Source: Poriferisodalis sp963663635
GTDB lineage: Bacteria > Actinomycetota > Acidimicrobiia > Acidimicrobiales > Poriferisodalaceae
NCBI GenBank assembly: GCA_963663635.2
Contig: CAXXMY010000011.1
Coordinates: 248,001 to 312,000 of the forward strand
Reading direction: 5' to 3'
Length of the DNA stretch: 64,000 nt
Positions 54,018-62,395 of this stretch are shown here, piece by piece (the stretch's first letter is position 1; every line of letters starts with the position of its first letter). The translations under genes were made by a program, and so were the position numbers. Below the pieces are notes generated by a model. It searched no databases, had not been told where the DNA came from, and saw only the letters and a list, made by a program, of their open reading frames with translations.

Positions 54018-54101
54018 ACGACGGGGGATAGCCCGCCGCGGTGTTGGTTGCGACGGCGGGTTGCGGTTTCGTGCCGCTAGACGACGGGGGATAGCCCGCC
54101 G
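54013..54101. repeat. 26-bp direct repeat holding both convergent stop codons
   Basis: Identical 26-bp copies at 54013-54038 and 54076-54101 (core GCTAGACGACGGGGGATA), period 63 bp. Copy 1 contains the thioesterase stop (TAG, 54015-54017). Copy 2 contains the SDR stop on the minus strand (54077-54079) and its last codons. It looks like a duplication of one gene end. Confidence 0.9.
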
Positions 54102-54862
54102 TCGATATTGATCGCGGTGCCGGTGACGTAGCTGGCGGCGTCGCTGGCGAGGAACAGTGCAAGGTTGGCGAACTCCTGCGCGTCGCCCATGCGACCCGCC
54201 GGAATGCGGCTGCCGATGGCTGCGGTGAATTCCTCGAACGTGGTGCCGGCACCTTCGCGCTCCCAGCGCGTGCGCCATTGGTGAGTGACAAGTAGGCCGG
54301 TGATGAGCGCATTCACCAGGACGCCGTCGGCCGCGAACTCCGATGCGAGCGCTTTGGTCAGCGCCATGCCGGCCGCTCGGGTCGCTGCGGTCGGGCACGT
54401 TTGCGCGCTTGCGGCCTTCGCTCCGATGTTCAGCGAGTTGATGATGCGACCCCAGCCTTGGCTGCGCATGTGGGGGAGGCACAAGCGGCACAGTCGAACC
54501 GCAGAGAACAGCTTGAGGTCGAAGTCGTCTTGCCAGTCCTCGTCGTCGATTTCGAGAAACGGCTTCGCGTTCGATGTCCCGCTGTTGTTGACGAGGATGT
54601 CGATCGGTCCGCACGTCTCCACTGCTTCCGCATGCGCGCGGGCGACCTCCGACGCCTGACGGACGTCAGCGGAGATCGCCGCATGGGCTGCAAGGGGGTT
54701 CGCAGCCTGCAGTGCCGACAGCGTCTCGTCGAGCACGTCGCGGTCGCGTGCCACCACCGCAACTGATGCACCCGCTGCAGCAAATGTCTCGGCCATGGCG
54801 CGGCCAAGACCCCGGCTGCCGCCGGTGATGAGGGCTGTGCGGCCGTCAAGTCTCAATTCCAT
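54077..54862 (-). CDS. SDR-family protein with altered active site
   Basis: 261 residues from ATG 54862. A longer in-frame extension upstream is antisense to the alcohol dehydrogenase and was not used. Rossmann motif ITGGSRGLGRAMAETF, NNSG, and C-terminal SYVTGTAINIDGG are SDR-like. At the catalytic site the expected YxxxK is replaced: the sequence reads SAQTCPTAATRAAGMALTKAL, with Thr for Tyr and Arg for Lys. The protein may be non-catalytic or use other residues. Divergent from the alcohol dehydrogenase remnant (81 bp). Confidence 0.85.
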   Translation of the reverse strand: MELRLDGRTALITGGSRGLGRAMAETFAAAGASVAVVARDRDVLDETLSALQAANPLAAHAAISADVRQASEVARAHAEAVETCGPIDILVNNSGTSNAKPFLEIDDEDWQDDFDLKLFSAVRLCRLCLPHMRSQGWGRIINSLNIGAKAASAQTCPTAATRAAGMALTKALASEFAADGVLVNALITGLLVTHQWRTRWEREGAGTTFEEFTAAIGSRIPAGRMGDAQEFANLALFLASDAASYVTGTAINIDGGLSPVV

Positions 54863-54943
54863 GCGCGCACCATATGTCCGGGCGTTGCCTCGTGCTTCGT
54901 CTCGGCCAGCGCGATCTCGCAGACCGTGCGCGACGATGGGGGC

Positions 54944-55865
54944 ATGCGTACGGGACTGGTGACCGGCAAGGGACACTTCGAATTGCGAGAGGTTGACGAA
55001 CCGACGCCTGGGCCGGGCGACGCGCTTGTCGAGATCTCGCTCTGCGGGATTTGTGGAAATGACGTGCACGCGTATGTCGAGGGCTGGCCTTACGCGCCGG
55101 GCATCTGCGGCCACGAGTGGGTCGGCACCGTTGTCGGCGTGGGCTCCGACGTTCGTGTCGTCGGCACGGGCGACCGCGTGACGGGCGGGTTGGCGCCTGG
55201 CTGCGGTCGCTGCGCAGAGTGCCGGGCCGATCTCGGCGCGTACTGCTCGACGGCGCGTTCGTACTACATCGGTGCGAATGCGCCTGCCTCGGGCGGCTTC
55301 GCGCCGTTCATGGCAGCAAGTGCCGATCGACTGGTGCGGGTGCCCGACGAGCTCACCGACGACGACGCTGCAGTGATCGAGCCCGTCTCGGTGGCGCTGC
55401 ATGCTGTGCGCCGCAGCCGCATGCGCGCCGGCGATGTGGTGTGCGTTGTCGGCTGCGGCCCGATCGGCCTGCTGGTCGCCCAGTGCGCGCGCCTGGCAGG
55501 CGCCGGCAAGGTGATCGCGGTGGAGCCCGACGCCGACCGACGCAGGTTGGCGCTGGACACCGGTGCCGATGTCGCGGTCGAGCCCGGCGCACAGATGCGG
55601 GAGGCGGTGAACGAGGCCACGGATGGCTTGCGGGCCGACATCGCCTTCGACTGCGCCGGCATCCCACAGACCATCCAGCAGTCGGTTCATGGTGCGTTAC
55701 GGCGGCTCGGTCTGCATCGTCGGCGTGACCGGCAGCGACGCCACGATCCGCCCGAACGAACCGGCGTGCCCTGCGAGCTTCGCCGGCAAGCGCCGGGGCC
55801 ACCGCCGTACGCTGCGTGCGGATCTTCACGAGCCAGATCGGGGGCCGGATGAGCTGGGAGCCTGA
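54944..55865 (+). pseudogene. Zinc-containing alcohol dehydrogenase, frameshifted and C-terminally truncated
   Basis: The first about 248 codons are intact: CGICGNDVHAYVEGWPYAPGICGHEWVG (catalytic zinc ligands Cys, His, Glu), the structural zinc cysteine cluster CGRCAECRADLGAYC, and the Rossmann fingerprint VVGCGPIGLLVAQCARL. Near 55690 the frame changes: the continuation VRYGGSVCIVGVTGSD is in another frame, a 1-bp type shift. The C-terminal catalytic and tetramer segment is then missing because the carboxyltransferase gene begins at 55849. A functional medium-chain dehydrogenase (about 340 aa) is therefore unlikely unless the frameshift is an error and the end is also restored. GTG 54926 is an alternative start. 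Confidence 0.8.
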
Positions 55866-57399
55866 GATTGCCGAGCTGCGGCGCCGCGAAGCATTTGCCG
55901 AGGCGCTGGGCGGGCCAGACAAGGTCGAGCGCCAGCACTTCTATGGCAAGCAGACCATCCGCGAGCGGATCGATGCCGTGGCCGACAAGGGCTCGTTCCA
56001 CGAATTCGGCAAGACCGCCGGCGTCGCCGAATACGACGACCACGGCAACCTTGTCCACCTGACGCCCTCGAATTTCCTGTTCGGCGTCGCCCGCATCGAC
56101 GACCGCCCCGTGATCCTGTCGGGAGACGACTTCACTGTGCGGGGCGGCTCCTCCGACGCCACCATTCCCGAGAAGCGCAACGCAGCCGAGTCGATGGCCT
56201 ACGAGATGCGGCTGCCGCACATCCGGCTGGTGGACGGCATGGGCGGCGGCGGCTCGGTGAAGTCCATCGAGATGGCGGGTCGCACGTACATCCCGGAGCT
56301 GCGCGGCTGGGACACCATCGTGAACCACCTCTCGGTGGCGCCATCAGTGTCGCTGGCGCTGGGTTCGGTGGCCGGCATCGGTGCCGCCCGTGTGGCCACG
56401 GCGCACTACTCGGTCATCGTGCGCGACACCGCGCAGATGATGATCGCCGGTCCGGCGCTGGTCGTGCAGGCATCTCTTGGCGATCACGGCAAGGAAGAAC
56501 TCGGCCACGCCGACATCCACACCGCGAACGGCGCCATCGACGATGTGGTCGGCAGCGAGGCTGAGGCGTTCGAACGTGCCCGGCAATTCCTGTCGTACCT
56601 GCCTTCGAACGTGGACGAGCTGCCCGAGCGTGTGCTGGGCGGCGACAGCCCGCAGCGCCGCGATGCGGAGCTGATTTCGATCGTGCCGCGCGAGGCCCGA
56701 CGTGTCTACAAGATGCGGTCGATCGTCGAGTCGGTGTTCGATCAAGACAGCTTCTTCGAGATCGGAACGCGTTGGGGACGCTCGATCATCACCGGGCTGG
56801 CGCGCCTTGACGGCTGGCCGGTGGCGGTGTTCGCCGAGGATCCCTACGTGTACGGCGGCGGATGGACCGCCGATGGCTGCCGCAAGCTGATCCGGCTGCT
56901 GGACACGGCTTCGACGTTCCATTTGCCTGTCGTGCATCTCGCGGACTGTCCCGGGTTCCTCATCGGCAAGGAATCGGAAGAAAGCGGGACGATTCGCTTC
57001 GGATCGGCGGCGCTCGCGGCGTTGGGCCAGCTGACGACACCGTTCGCCTGCGTCGTGATCCGCAAAGCATTCGGTGTCGCTGGTGCCGCCAACAATAAGC
57101 CCGGCGCGCGCAGCTTCCGCTTCGCGTGGCCATCGGGCGACTGGGGCTCGCTGCCCATCGAGGGCGGTATCGAGGTTGCCTACAAGCAGGACCTCGCCGA
57201 CAGCGACACGCCCGACGAACTCCTGACCGACATCCGGGCACGACTGAATCAGGTGCGCTCGCCGCACCGGTCCGCCGAGTTCTTCGAGATCGAGGAGATC
57301 ATCGATCCACGCGACACGCGCCCGCTGCTGTGCGAGTGGGTGGACCTAGCCCGACGCTCCCTGCGAGCCGGGCCGAGCACCTTCGGCTACCGGCCGTAG
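55849..57399 (+). CDS. Acyl-CoA carboxylase, carboxyltransferase (beta) subunit
   Basis: 516 residues from ATG 55849. Carboxyltransferase domain marks: AVADKGSFHEFGKTAGVAEYDDHG at the N-half, DDFTVRGGSSDA, VDGMGGGGSVKS, GSVAGIGAARVATAHYSVIV. The C-half has VFDQDSFFEIGTRWGRSIITGLARLDGWPV, HLADCPGFLIGKESEESG and IRKAFGVAGAANNKPG. The enzyme transfers CO2 from biotin to an acyl-CoA (propionyl-, methylcrotonyl- or similar). The biotin carboxylase/BCCP subunit is not nearby. It overlaps the tail of the broken dehydrogenase and is followed by an acyl-CoA dehydrogenase. Confidence 0.93.
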   Translation: MSWEPEIAELRRREAFAEALGGPDKVERQHFYGKQTIRERIDAVADKGSFHEFGKTAGVAEYDDHGNLVHLTPSNFLFGVARIDDRPVILSGDDFTVRGGSSDATIPEKRNAAESMAYEMRLPHIRLVDGMGGGGSVKSIEMAGRTYIPELRGWDTIVNHLSVAPSVSLALGSVAGIGAARVATAHYSVIVRDTAQMMIAGPALVVQASLGDHGKEELGHADIHTANGAIDDVVGSEAEAFERARQFLSYLPSNVDELPERVLGGDSPQRRDAELISIVPREARRVYKMRSIVESVFDQDSFFEIGTRWGRSIITGLARLDGWPVAVFAEDPYVYGGGWTADGCRKLIRLLDTASTFHLPVVHLADCPGFLIGKESEESGTIRFGSAALAALGQLTTPFACVVIRKAFGVAGAANNKPGARSFRFAWPSGDWGSLPIEGGIEVAYKQDLADSDTPDELLTDIRARLNQVRSPHRSAEFFEIEEIIDPRDTRPLLCEWVDLARRSLRAGPSTFGYRP

Positions 57400-57505
57400 C
57401 CGAAGCATTGGGCACTGCGGCTGCTGGCTGTCGCCGGGGCTGTGCGGTCTTGCGGTGCAGCGTGGCAGACTCGGCGGCTGAACTGGGTTACCGGGGAGAG
57501 CGACT

Positions 57506-58756
57506 ATGGATCCCACCTACACCGAAGAGGCTGAGGACTACCGGGAGAAGATCCAGGCGTTCCTGGCCGAGCACTTGCCGCCCAACTGGGGCGGCATGGG
57601 CGATCTCTCCGAGGAGGCCCGGGAGCAGTTCGTCGAGGAGTGGCGTGCGCTCCTCGCCGAGAACCAGTTGCTGGCTGTGTCGTGGCCGATCGAATACGGC
57701 GGCGCCGGGCTCAGCGAGGTGGAGCGTGTCGTGCTCGCCGAGGAGTTCTTGAAGGCGGGTGTGCCGACGGGCGGCGACAACGACGGCTTCAGCATCACGA
57801 TGGTCGGCAACGCCATCATCGAGTGCGGCACCGAAGAGCAGAAACGCCACTTCCTGCCCAAGATCATCTCCGGCGAGCATCGTTGGTGTCAGGGCTACAG
57901 CGAGCCCGATAGCGGCTCCGACCTGGCCAACCTGGGCACCCGCGCCGTGCTCGACGGCGACGAGTGGGTGATCAACGGCCAGAAAATCTGGACCTCGAGC
58001 GGCCACACCGCCAACTGGATCTTCGTGCTGTGCCGAACCAACCCAACCGAGGCCAAGCACCGCGGCATCTCGTTTCTGCTGGTTCGGGTCGATCAGCCCG
58101 GCGTGGAGATGCGGCCGATCATCAACATCAACAACCGCCATGACTTCAACGAGGTGTTCTTCACTGACGCCAAGACGGCGAAGGAGAACGTGGTCGGCGA
58201 CGTGAACGACGGCTGGCGGGTCGCAAACGTGCTGCTCGGTTTCGAACGCGGTCACGGAGCCACCACCGATGCGCTGCGGTTCCGCAACGAGCTGGACCGG
58301 GTGAGTGCCGTCGCTGTCGAGCGGGGCGCCACCGGCAATCCGCTGGTGCGTCAGAAGCTCGCGCAGGCACACGCCAAGGTCGAGATCATGAAGTGGATGG
58401 GCCAGCGCAACATCACCAACGTGCTCGCCGGCAATCCGCCGGGGCCCGAATCGTCGCTGCACAAGCTGCTGTGGAGCGAGTACCACCACTGGCTCACCGA
58501 GTTCTCGCTGGAGATTCTGGGCATGGATGCCACCGCTCCGAGCGGCCATCCGGCCGTGAACGGCATCAACACCGACGCGGTGGGCGCGGAGTTCTCGTCG
58601 CTCTCGTGGGTGCAAACGTTCATGGGTGCGAGGCCGGGCACGATCTATGCGGGCACCTCGGAGGTGCAGCGCAACATCGTCGGCGACCGCGTGCTCGGGC
58701 TGCCGCGCGAGCCGCGGGCCGACGGTGGCCCGTGGAACGAAATCGGCAAGAAGTAG
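57506..58756 (+). CDS. Acyl-CoA dehydrogenase (FadE type)
   Basis: 416 residues. Motifs: WCQGYSEPDSGSDLANL, VINGQKIWTSSGHTANW, GFERGHGATTDALRFRNE, and C-terminal GTIYAGTSEVQRNIVGDRVLGLPREPR. This long-linker form resembles mycobacterial FadE proteins that can work as heteromers in sterol or branched acyl-CoA degradation, but no heteromer partner is adjacent. Position after the carboxyltransferase gene and before an SDR suggests an acyl-CoA catabolic cluster (inference). Confidence 0.94.
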   Translation: MDPTYTEEAEDYREKIQAFLAEHLPPNWGGMGDLSEEAREQFVEEWRALLAENQLLAVSWPIEYGGAGLSEVERVVLAEEFLKAGVPTGGDNDGFSITMVGNAIIECGTEEQKRHFLPKIISGEHRWCQGYSEPDSGSDLANLGTRAVLDGDEWVINGQKIWTSSGHTANWIFVLCRTNPTEAKHRGISFLLVRVDQPGVEMRPIININNRHDFNEVFFTDAKTAKENVVGDVNDGWRVANVLLGFERGHGATTDALRFRNELDRVSAVAVERGATGNPLVRQKLAQAHAKVEIMKWMGQRNITNVLAGNPPGPESSLHKLLWSEYHHWLTEFSLEILGMDATAPSGHPAVNGINTDAVGAEFSSLSWVQTFMGARPGTIYAGTSEVQRNIVGDRVLGLPREPRADGGPWNEIGKK

Positions 58757-58826
58757 CCGGGCGAGAACTCCAAACCCAAGAACGAGACGCGGACGCGCCG
58801 GGGTGCATCACTGAAAGGGACTAGGC

Positions 58827-59597
58827 ATGGAACTGCGACTGGACGGCAAGACGGCGTTGGTGACCGGCGGCTCGGCCGGCATCGGCAAAGGCATCGCGAA
58901 GGCATTCGCCGACGCAGGTGCCAACGTCATGATCACGAGCCGCAAGGCCGACAAGTGCGAGGCGGCTCTCGCGGACATCGGCGGTGAAAGCGATTTCATC
59001 GCGTCGCACATCGGCCATCTCGACCAGGCCGAGCGCGTCATCGGCGGGACGATTGAGCGGTTCGGCTCGCTGGACATCCTCGTGAACAACGCTGCGACGA
59101 ACCCTTGGGCCGGGCCGATGGTCGACTGCGACGTGCCGCGCCTGGACAAGACCTATGAGGTGAACCTGCGCGCGCCGCTCCAATGGACGCAGACGGCCTG
59201 GCAGATGTGGATGTCCGAACACGGCGGCTCAGTCATCAACATCGCGTCGGTGGGCGGCCACCACACATCCGAAGCGCTGGGCGTCTACTGCATGTTCAAG
59301 GACGCCCTCATGCACATGACTCGGCAGTTGGCTGCAGAGATCGGCCCCAAAGTCCGGGTGAACTGCATTGCTCCCGGATTGATCCGGACGGATTTCGCGC
59401 GGGTGCTCTGGGATGGTCCGCGCGGCAAGATGATCGCCGACCAGCTGCCGATGAAGCGTCTCGGCGAGCCTTCCGATATCGGCGAGGCCGCACTGTTCCT
59501 GTCCGCTGGCGCGAGCTGGATCACGGGTCACATCATGGACATCGACGGCGGCGAGTGCGTCAAGATCGCCGGTGAACTCCCGCTCGAAGAGGGCTGA
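58827..59597 (+). CDS. Short-chain dehydrogenase/reductase
   Basis: 256 residues from ATG 58827 (GAAAGGGA upstream). TGGSAGIGKGIAKAF Rossmann motif, NNAATNPW, catalytic Ser in NIASVGGHHTS and YxxxK in GVYCMFKDALMH. SWITGHIMDIDGGE is the usual C-terminal contact. A NAD(P)-linked oxidoreductase, perhaps acting on the 3-hydroxyacyl or alcohol intermediates of the neighbouring acyl-CoA genes. Its paralog at 54077-54862 shares the opening MELRLDG but lacks YxxxK. Confidence 0.94.
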   Translation: MELRLDGKTALVTGGSAGIGKGIAKAFADAGANVMITSRKADKCEAALADIGGESDFIASHIGHLDQAERVIGGTIERFGSLDILVNNAATNPWAGPMVDCDVPRLDKTYEVNLRAPLQWTQTAWQMWMSEHGGSVINIASVGGHHTSEALGVYCMFKDALMHMTRQLAAEIGPKVRVNCIAPGLIRTDFARVLWDGPRGKMIADQLPMKRLGEPSDIGEAALFLSAGASWITGHIMDIDGGECVKIAGELPLEEG

Positions 59598-59637
59598 CGA
59601 CAGTCCGGATGCACATTTCGGCGGCGGGATTCGCGCG

Positions 59638-60066
59638 ATGACACAACCCATGGCGAAGGTGCCGTTGCATCCAAACGGCGCGCGGTTTCCGCTGCTGATT
59701 CTGGCGGTGTGGACCGTCGCGATCTGGATGACCCGCATTGTCAATGTCGCCCAAGCCGGTGATCTCGGCTTCTGGGGCACGCTCTGGCGGGTGCTTGTTG
59801 CTCTGGTGTTTGTCGATCTCGGGCTTGCAACGCTGGTCTGGGCCGTTTCGGGAAGGCTCGGCCCGAGGTGGTTCGTGATGCTGGCGACGGTGTCGGTGCT
59901 CTATTGGCCCATACGCAGCGCGCAGCTCTGGGCCGACAGCACTCAAACCGCCGGCTTCAAGCTGGTCCACACTGCGCTGATGGTCGTCACCCTTGCGGCT
60001 GTCGCGTTCGCGGTCTGGGCGGTTCGCCGCGTTCGCCGTTTGGCAATACAAACCGCGCAGGCCTAG
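59638..60066 (+). CDS. Four-helix membrane protein of unknown function
   Basis: 142 residues from ATG 59638. Hydrophobic segments: FPLLILAVWTVAIWMT, LWRVLVALVFVDLGLATLVWAV, WFVMLATVSVLYWPI and VHTALMVVTLAAVAFAVWAV, with a basic C-terminal tail (RRVRRLAIQTAQA). Small size and symmetry suggest a helical bundle. No family recognised. It starts 40 bp after the SDR stop. Confidence 0.7.
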   Translation: MTQPMAKVPLHPNGARFPLLILAVWTVAIWMTRIVNVAQAGDLGFWGTLWRVLVALVFVDLGLATLVWAVSGRLGPRWFVMLATVSVLYWPIRSAQLWADSTQTAGFKLVHTALMVVTLAAVAFAVWAVRRVRRLAIQTAQA

Positions 60067-60186
60067 TCGGCGTCGATTCCATGACTCGGCGGCTCAGGAG
60101 CCGAGCGAGCAGGTGGGCGACAAGTCGACAGCCCGTCGTTCTGACGACGCCCACGTGCTGAAGCAGTCGCCTCCCCGCTCGGGTCC

Positions 60187-61316
60187 TCAGGCGAATGGGT
60201 CGGCGATCTCAGATGGGTCGCGCGCAGCGATGATCCGGTCGCGGACGGCGCTCAGTCGCGGCGCAGCGAGGTAGACGCGGCCGCGCTTTTCCCCGTGAGG
60301 TGCGAGCAGCTTGACATCGACGAGGCGACGCAGGTCTCGACTGGCGGCCTCGTCGCTCAATTCCTCGGAAATGGCGCGATAGGTCGAATTGCGGACACGC
60401 AGGCCGTTGGCTGCCATCGCGAGCGCGTTGAGCGAGCGCTCTGGCAGCGACAATTCGTTCGCGATTCGCTCCAGCTCATCCCACAGGCGTTCGGCTTCTC
60501 GCACGCGCCGCAATTCGATCCGCCCCTGGCGCAAGTGGGCCGTGAGGACGAAACGGATCCAGGGCCGAGCGTCGCGGTCTGGTTGCCACGAGCCGCCGCC
60601 GACGGTGCCAAGCACGTCGTAGTAGGACTGCGTGTTGGCGCCGAGGTATTCCTCGAGCGAGCCGAACACCGGATCGCCAAGGCCGTCTCGCCGAGCACGA
60701 GGGTTTGCAGGCAGCGCGCCATGCGGCCATTGCCATCACGGAACGGGTGGATCATCACGAGGTTGAGGTGAGCCATGGCGGCGCAGACGAGCGGCGGCTG
60801 TGCTTGGGTCGAGTCGTTGAGCGCCTCGACCAGCTCACCGATGAGCGACGGGACTTCGTCGACATCTGGGCCCTGGTAGACCACCACCTCCTGCGCGTCG
60901 TCTCGGACGAAGATGTCGCCGATGCGCCATTGGCCCGGCCGTGCAGCGAGGTCGCAGCTGACCATCATGAAGTGCAGACTGCGCAGGAGATGCTCGCTGT
61001 AGGTCGGATCGGGATCATCAGCGACTTGGCGGACGAATGTCATGGCGTCCTGGTAGCCGCGAAGGGCCTTCGGGGTGTCGCCCGTGGCGTCGAGAGGCTC
61101 TGCGTGCTCGGCGATGGCGATGACATCGTCCAGCGATGCGTGGTAGCCCTCGATGCTGTTGGACCCTTGCACGGCACGAGCGCGGGCCATTCGCCGAAGC
61201 AGGCCATGCCAGCGACGGGGCTGTCGCAGTCGATAACTCAGGCGGCGCCGCAGATCTTCGATATCGGAGATCGCGCTGTATTCCTTCTCGTCTAGTTCAG
61301 GTGTGGCGAACAGCAT
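60187..61316 (-). pseudogene. Fic family gene interrupted by a frameshift
   Basis: From ATG 61316 (MLFATPELDEKEYSAI) the first frame contains an inhibitory-type SNSIEGYHAS element (S-x-x-x-E-G, an N-terminal inhibitory helix), a motif-rich core and the intact active site HPFRDGNGRMARC. Near 60680 the frame shifts: the sequence continues in a second frame as DPVFGSLEEYLGANTQSYYDVLG and a winged-helix-like C-terminus (ISEELSDEAASRDLRRLVDV). Joined, the protein would be about 376 residues, normal for Fic. A single-base indel explains the break, so this may be a pseudogene, a phase-variable gene or a sequencing error. The upstream region has an AT-rich stretch with the palindrome TAACCGGTTA (61377-61386). 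Confidence 0.8.
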
Positions 61317-61341
61317 GTTGGATACTCGGATAGTTTCCTCG

Positions 61342-61386
61342 GTTAACGCAGATAGTATCCGCTCTAACGCGGTTTGTAACCGGTTA
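61342..61386. promoter_or_regulatory. AT-rich repeat/palindrome region upstream of the second fic gene
   Basis: Contains TTAACGC, then GCTCTAACGCGGTTTGTAAC and the perfect palindrome TAACCGGTTA (61377-61386). The 9-mer GCTCTAACG (61361-61369) is the reverse complement of CGTTAGAGC at 8252-8260 upstream of the other fic gene. Suggestive of a binding site; not proven. Confidence 0.35.
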
Positions 61387-61441
61387 TCGAGCAGTTCCAG
61401 GGTGCACGCAGGCGTGTCGAACCCGGCTTGATGCGTATGCG

Positions 61442-62248
61442 TCAGATAAGTGAGAGCGAGCCGAGCCAGTCGATGACCGCTTGAGGGTCCTCGACCATCG
61501 CGTTGTGGCCGAGGCCGCTGAACACATGCGGTGCGGTGACGCCGGCTGCATGAGCGTTGGAGGCGGCGGCCGCGGCCAGATCGTCGTGATGATCGGGGGC
61601 CACGAGCGGATCGTGCTCGCCCAGCGCCATCGCCATTGGGCACTTCACGGCGGCCAGCAAGCCCGTCATGTCAGGCGGGCCGACGGACACCGTGGCGGGA
61701 TCCTGAGTGGTTCTCCAGAGTGATTCGGCGCCTACTGTGCCTGCGGCCTGATCGGCAATCACACCGGAGTCGATCGTTGCCGCGATTCGCGGATCATCAG
61801 CCGCGAATACGCCGAACAGCCCCGACAGCTTCATGAACCACTCGACGGCACCGTCCCGGTCGTCGAACATGCGTGGCGGCCGCGCCGCTAAGCCGTCGAT
61901 GCGAGACAGCTCCTCGTCGGACCAGCGCAGCTTCACACCGATGGTGGCCACCTGTGTTGGCGCCGGCCCGAACCAACCCGACGCCAGCGCAAGCCCGACC
62001 GCCCCGCCCATGGAGTGACCCACGACGGCGTACGGACGCCCGCTGTAGTCACGTTGCAGCACTTCGGCTACGTCAGCCGTCATCGCCCCGAACGAATAGT
62101 GCCCGCTCCACGGTGAGGCACCATGCCCCCGGAAGTCGGGTGCAAACACAGCGGTGTCGCCAGCGCCCAGCAGTTCGGCCACGCCGTCCCACACGTGGCG
62201 GTTTGCCCCCAGCCCATGTAGCAAGACCATTGTGTTGGCGTCGCTCAC
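61442..62248 (-). CDS. Alpha/beta hydrolase
   Basis: 268 residues from GTG 62248. Nucleophile elbow GHSMGG (about residue 78), oxyanion region LLHGLGANRHVWD, and C-terminal histidine in FSGLGHNAMVEDP; the Asp of the triad is likely in LGEHDPLVAPDHH. A classical carboxylesterase or haloalkane-dehalogenase-like fold; substrate unknown. The gene is minus strand. A strong plus-strand hairpin lies just upstream of its start. Confidence 0.9.
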   Translation of the reverse strand: MSDANTMVLLHGLGANRHVWDGVAELLGAGDTAVFAPDFRGHGASPWSGHYSFGAMTADVAEVLQRDYSGRPYAVVGHSMGGAVGLALASGWFGPAPTQVATIGVKLRWSDEELSRIDGLAARPPRMFDDRDGAVEWFMKLSGLFGVFAADDPRIAATIDSGVIADQAAGTVGAESLWRTTQDPATVSVGPPDMTGLLAAVKCPMAMALGEHDPLVAPDHHDDLAAAAASNAHAAGVTAPHVFSGLGHNAMVEDPQAVIDWLGSLSLI

Positions 62249-62307
62249 CCGGCCAGTATGGTTTGTTCAGGCCGCGACGCAGACTGTGTTTTGGCCGAGG
62301 GCTACAC

Positions 62308-62347
62308 GGGAGGAGCCGCCTTATGGGGCCGCTCCTCCCTTTACTTT
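62308..62347 (+). terminator. Strong plus-strand hairpin with T-rich tail
   Basis: GGGAGGAGC (62308-62316) pairs perfectly with GCTCCTCCC (62331-62339), followed by TTTACTTT (62340-62347). This is the classic intrinsic terminator layout for the + strand, yet both flanking genes are on the minus strand. No T-run exists on the other side. It may end an unannotated + strand RNA. Confidence 0.6.
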
Positions 62348-62395
62348 GTGGGCGGCTGATGAGCGAGATCGTCCGTCCTACTGGGCGAACCTCAC

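Noticed and set aside
54863..55690. Upstream extension of the SDR frame to 537 residues
   Set aside because: It is antisense to the alcohol dehydrogenase and lacks protein character; the SDR begins at ATG 54862 with MELRLDG.
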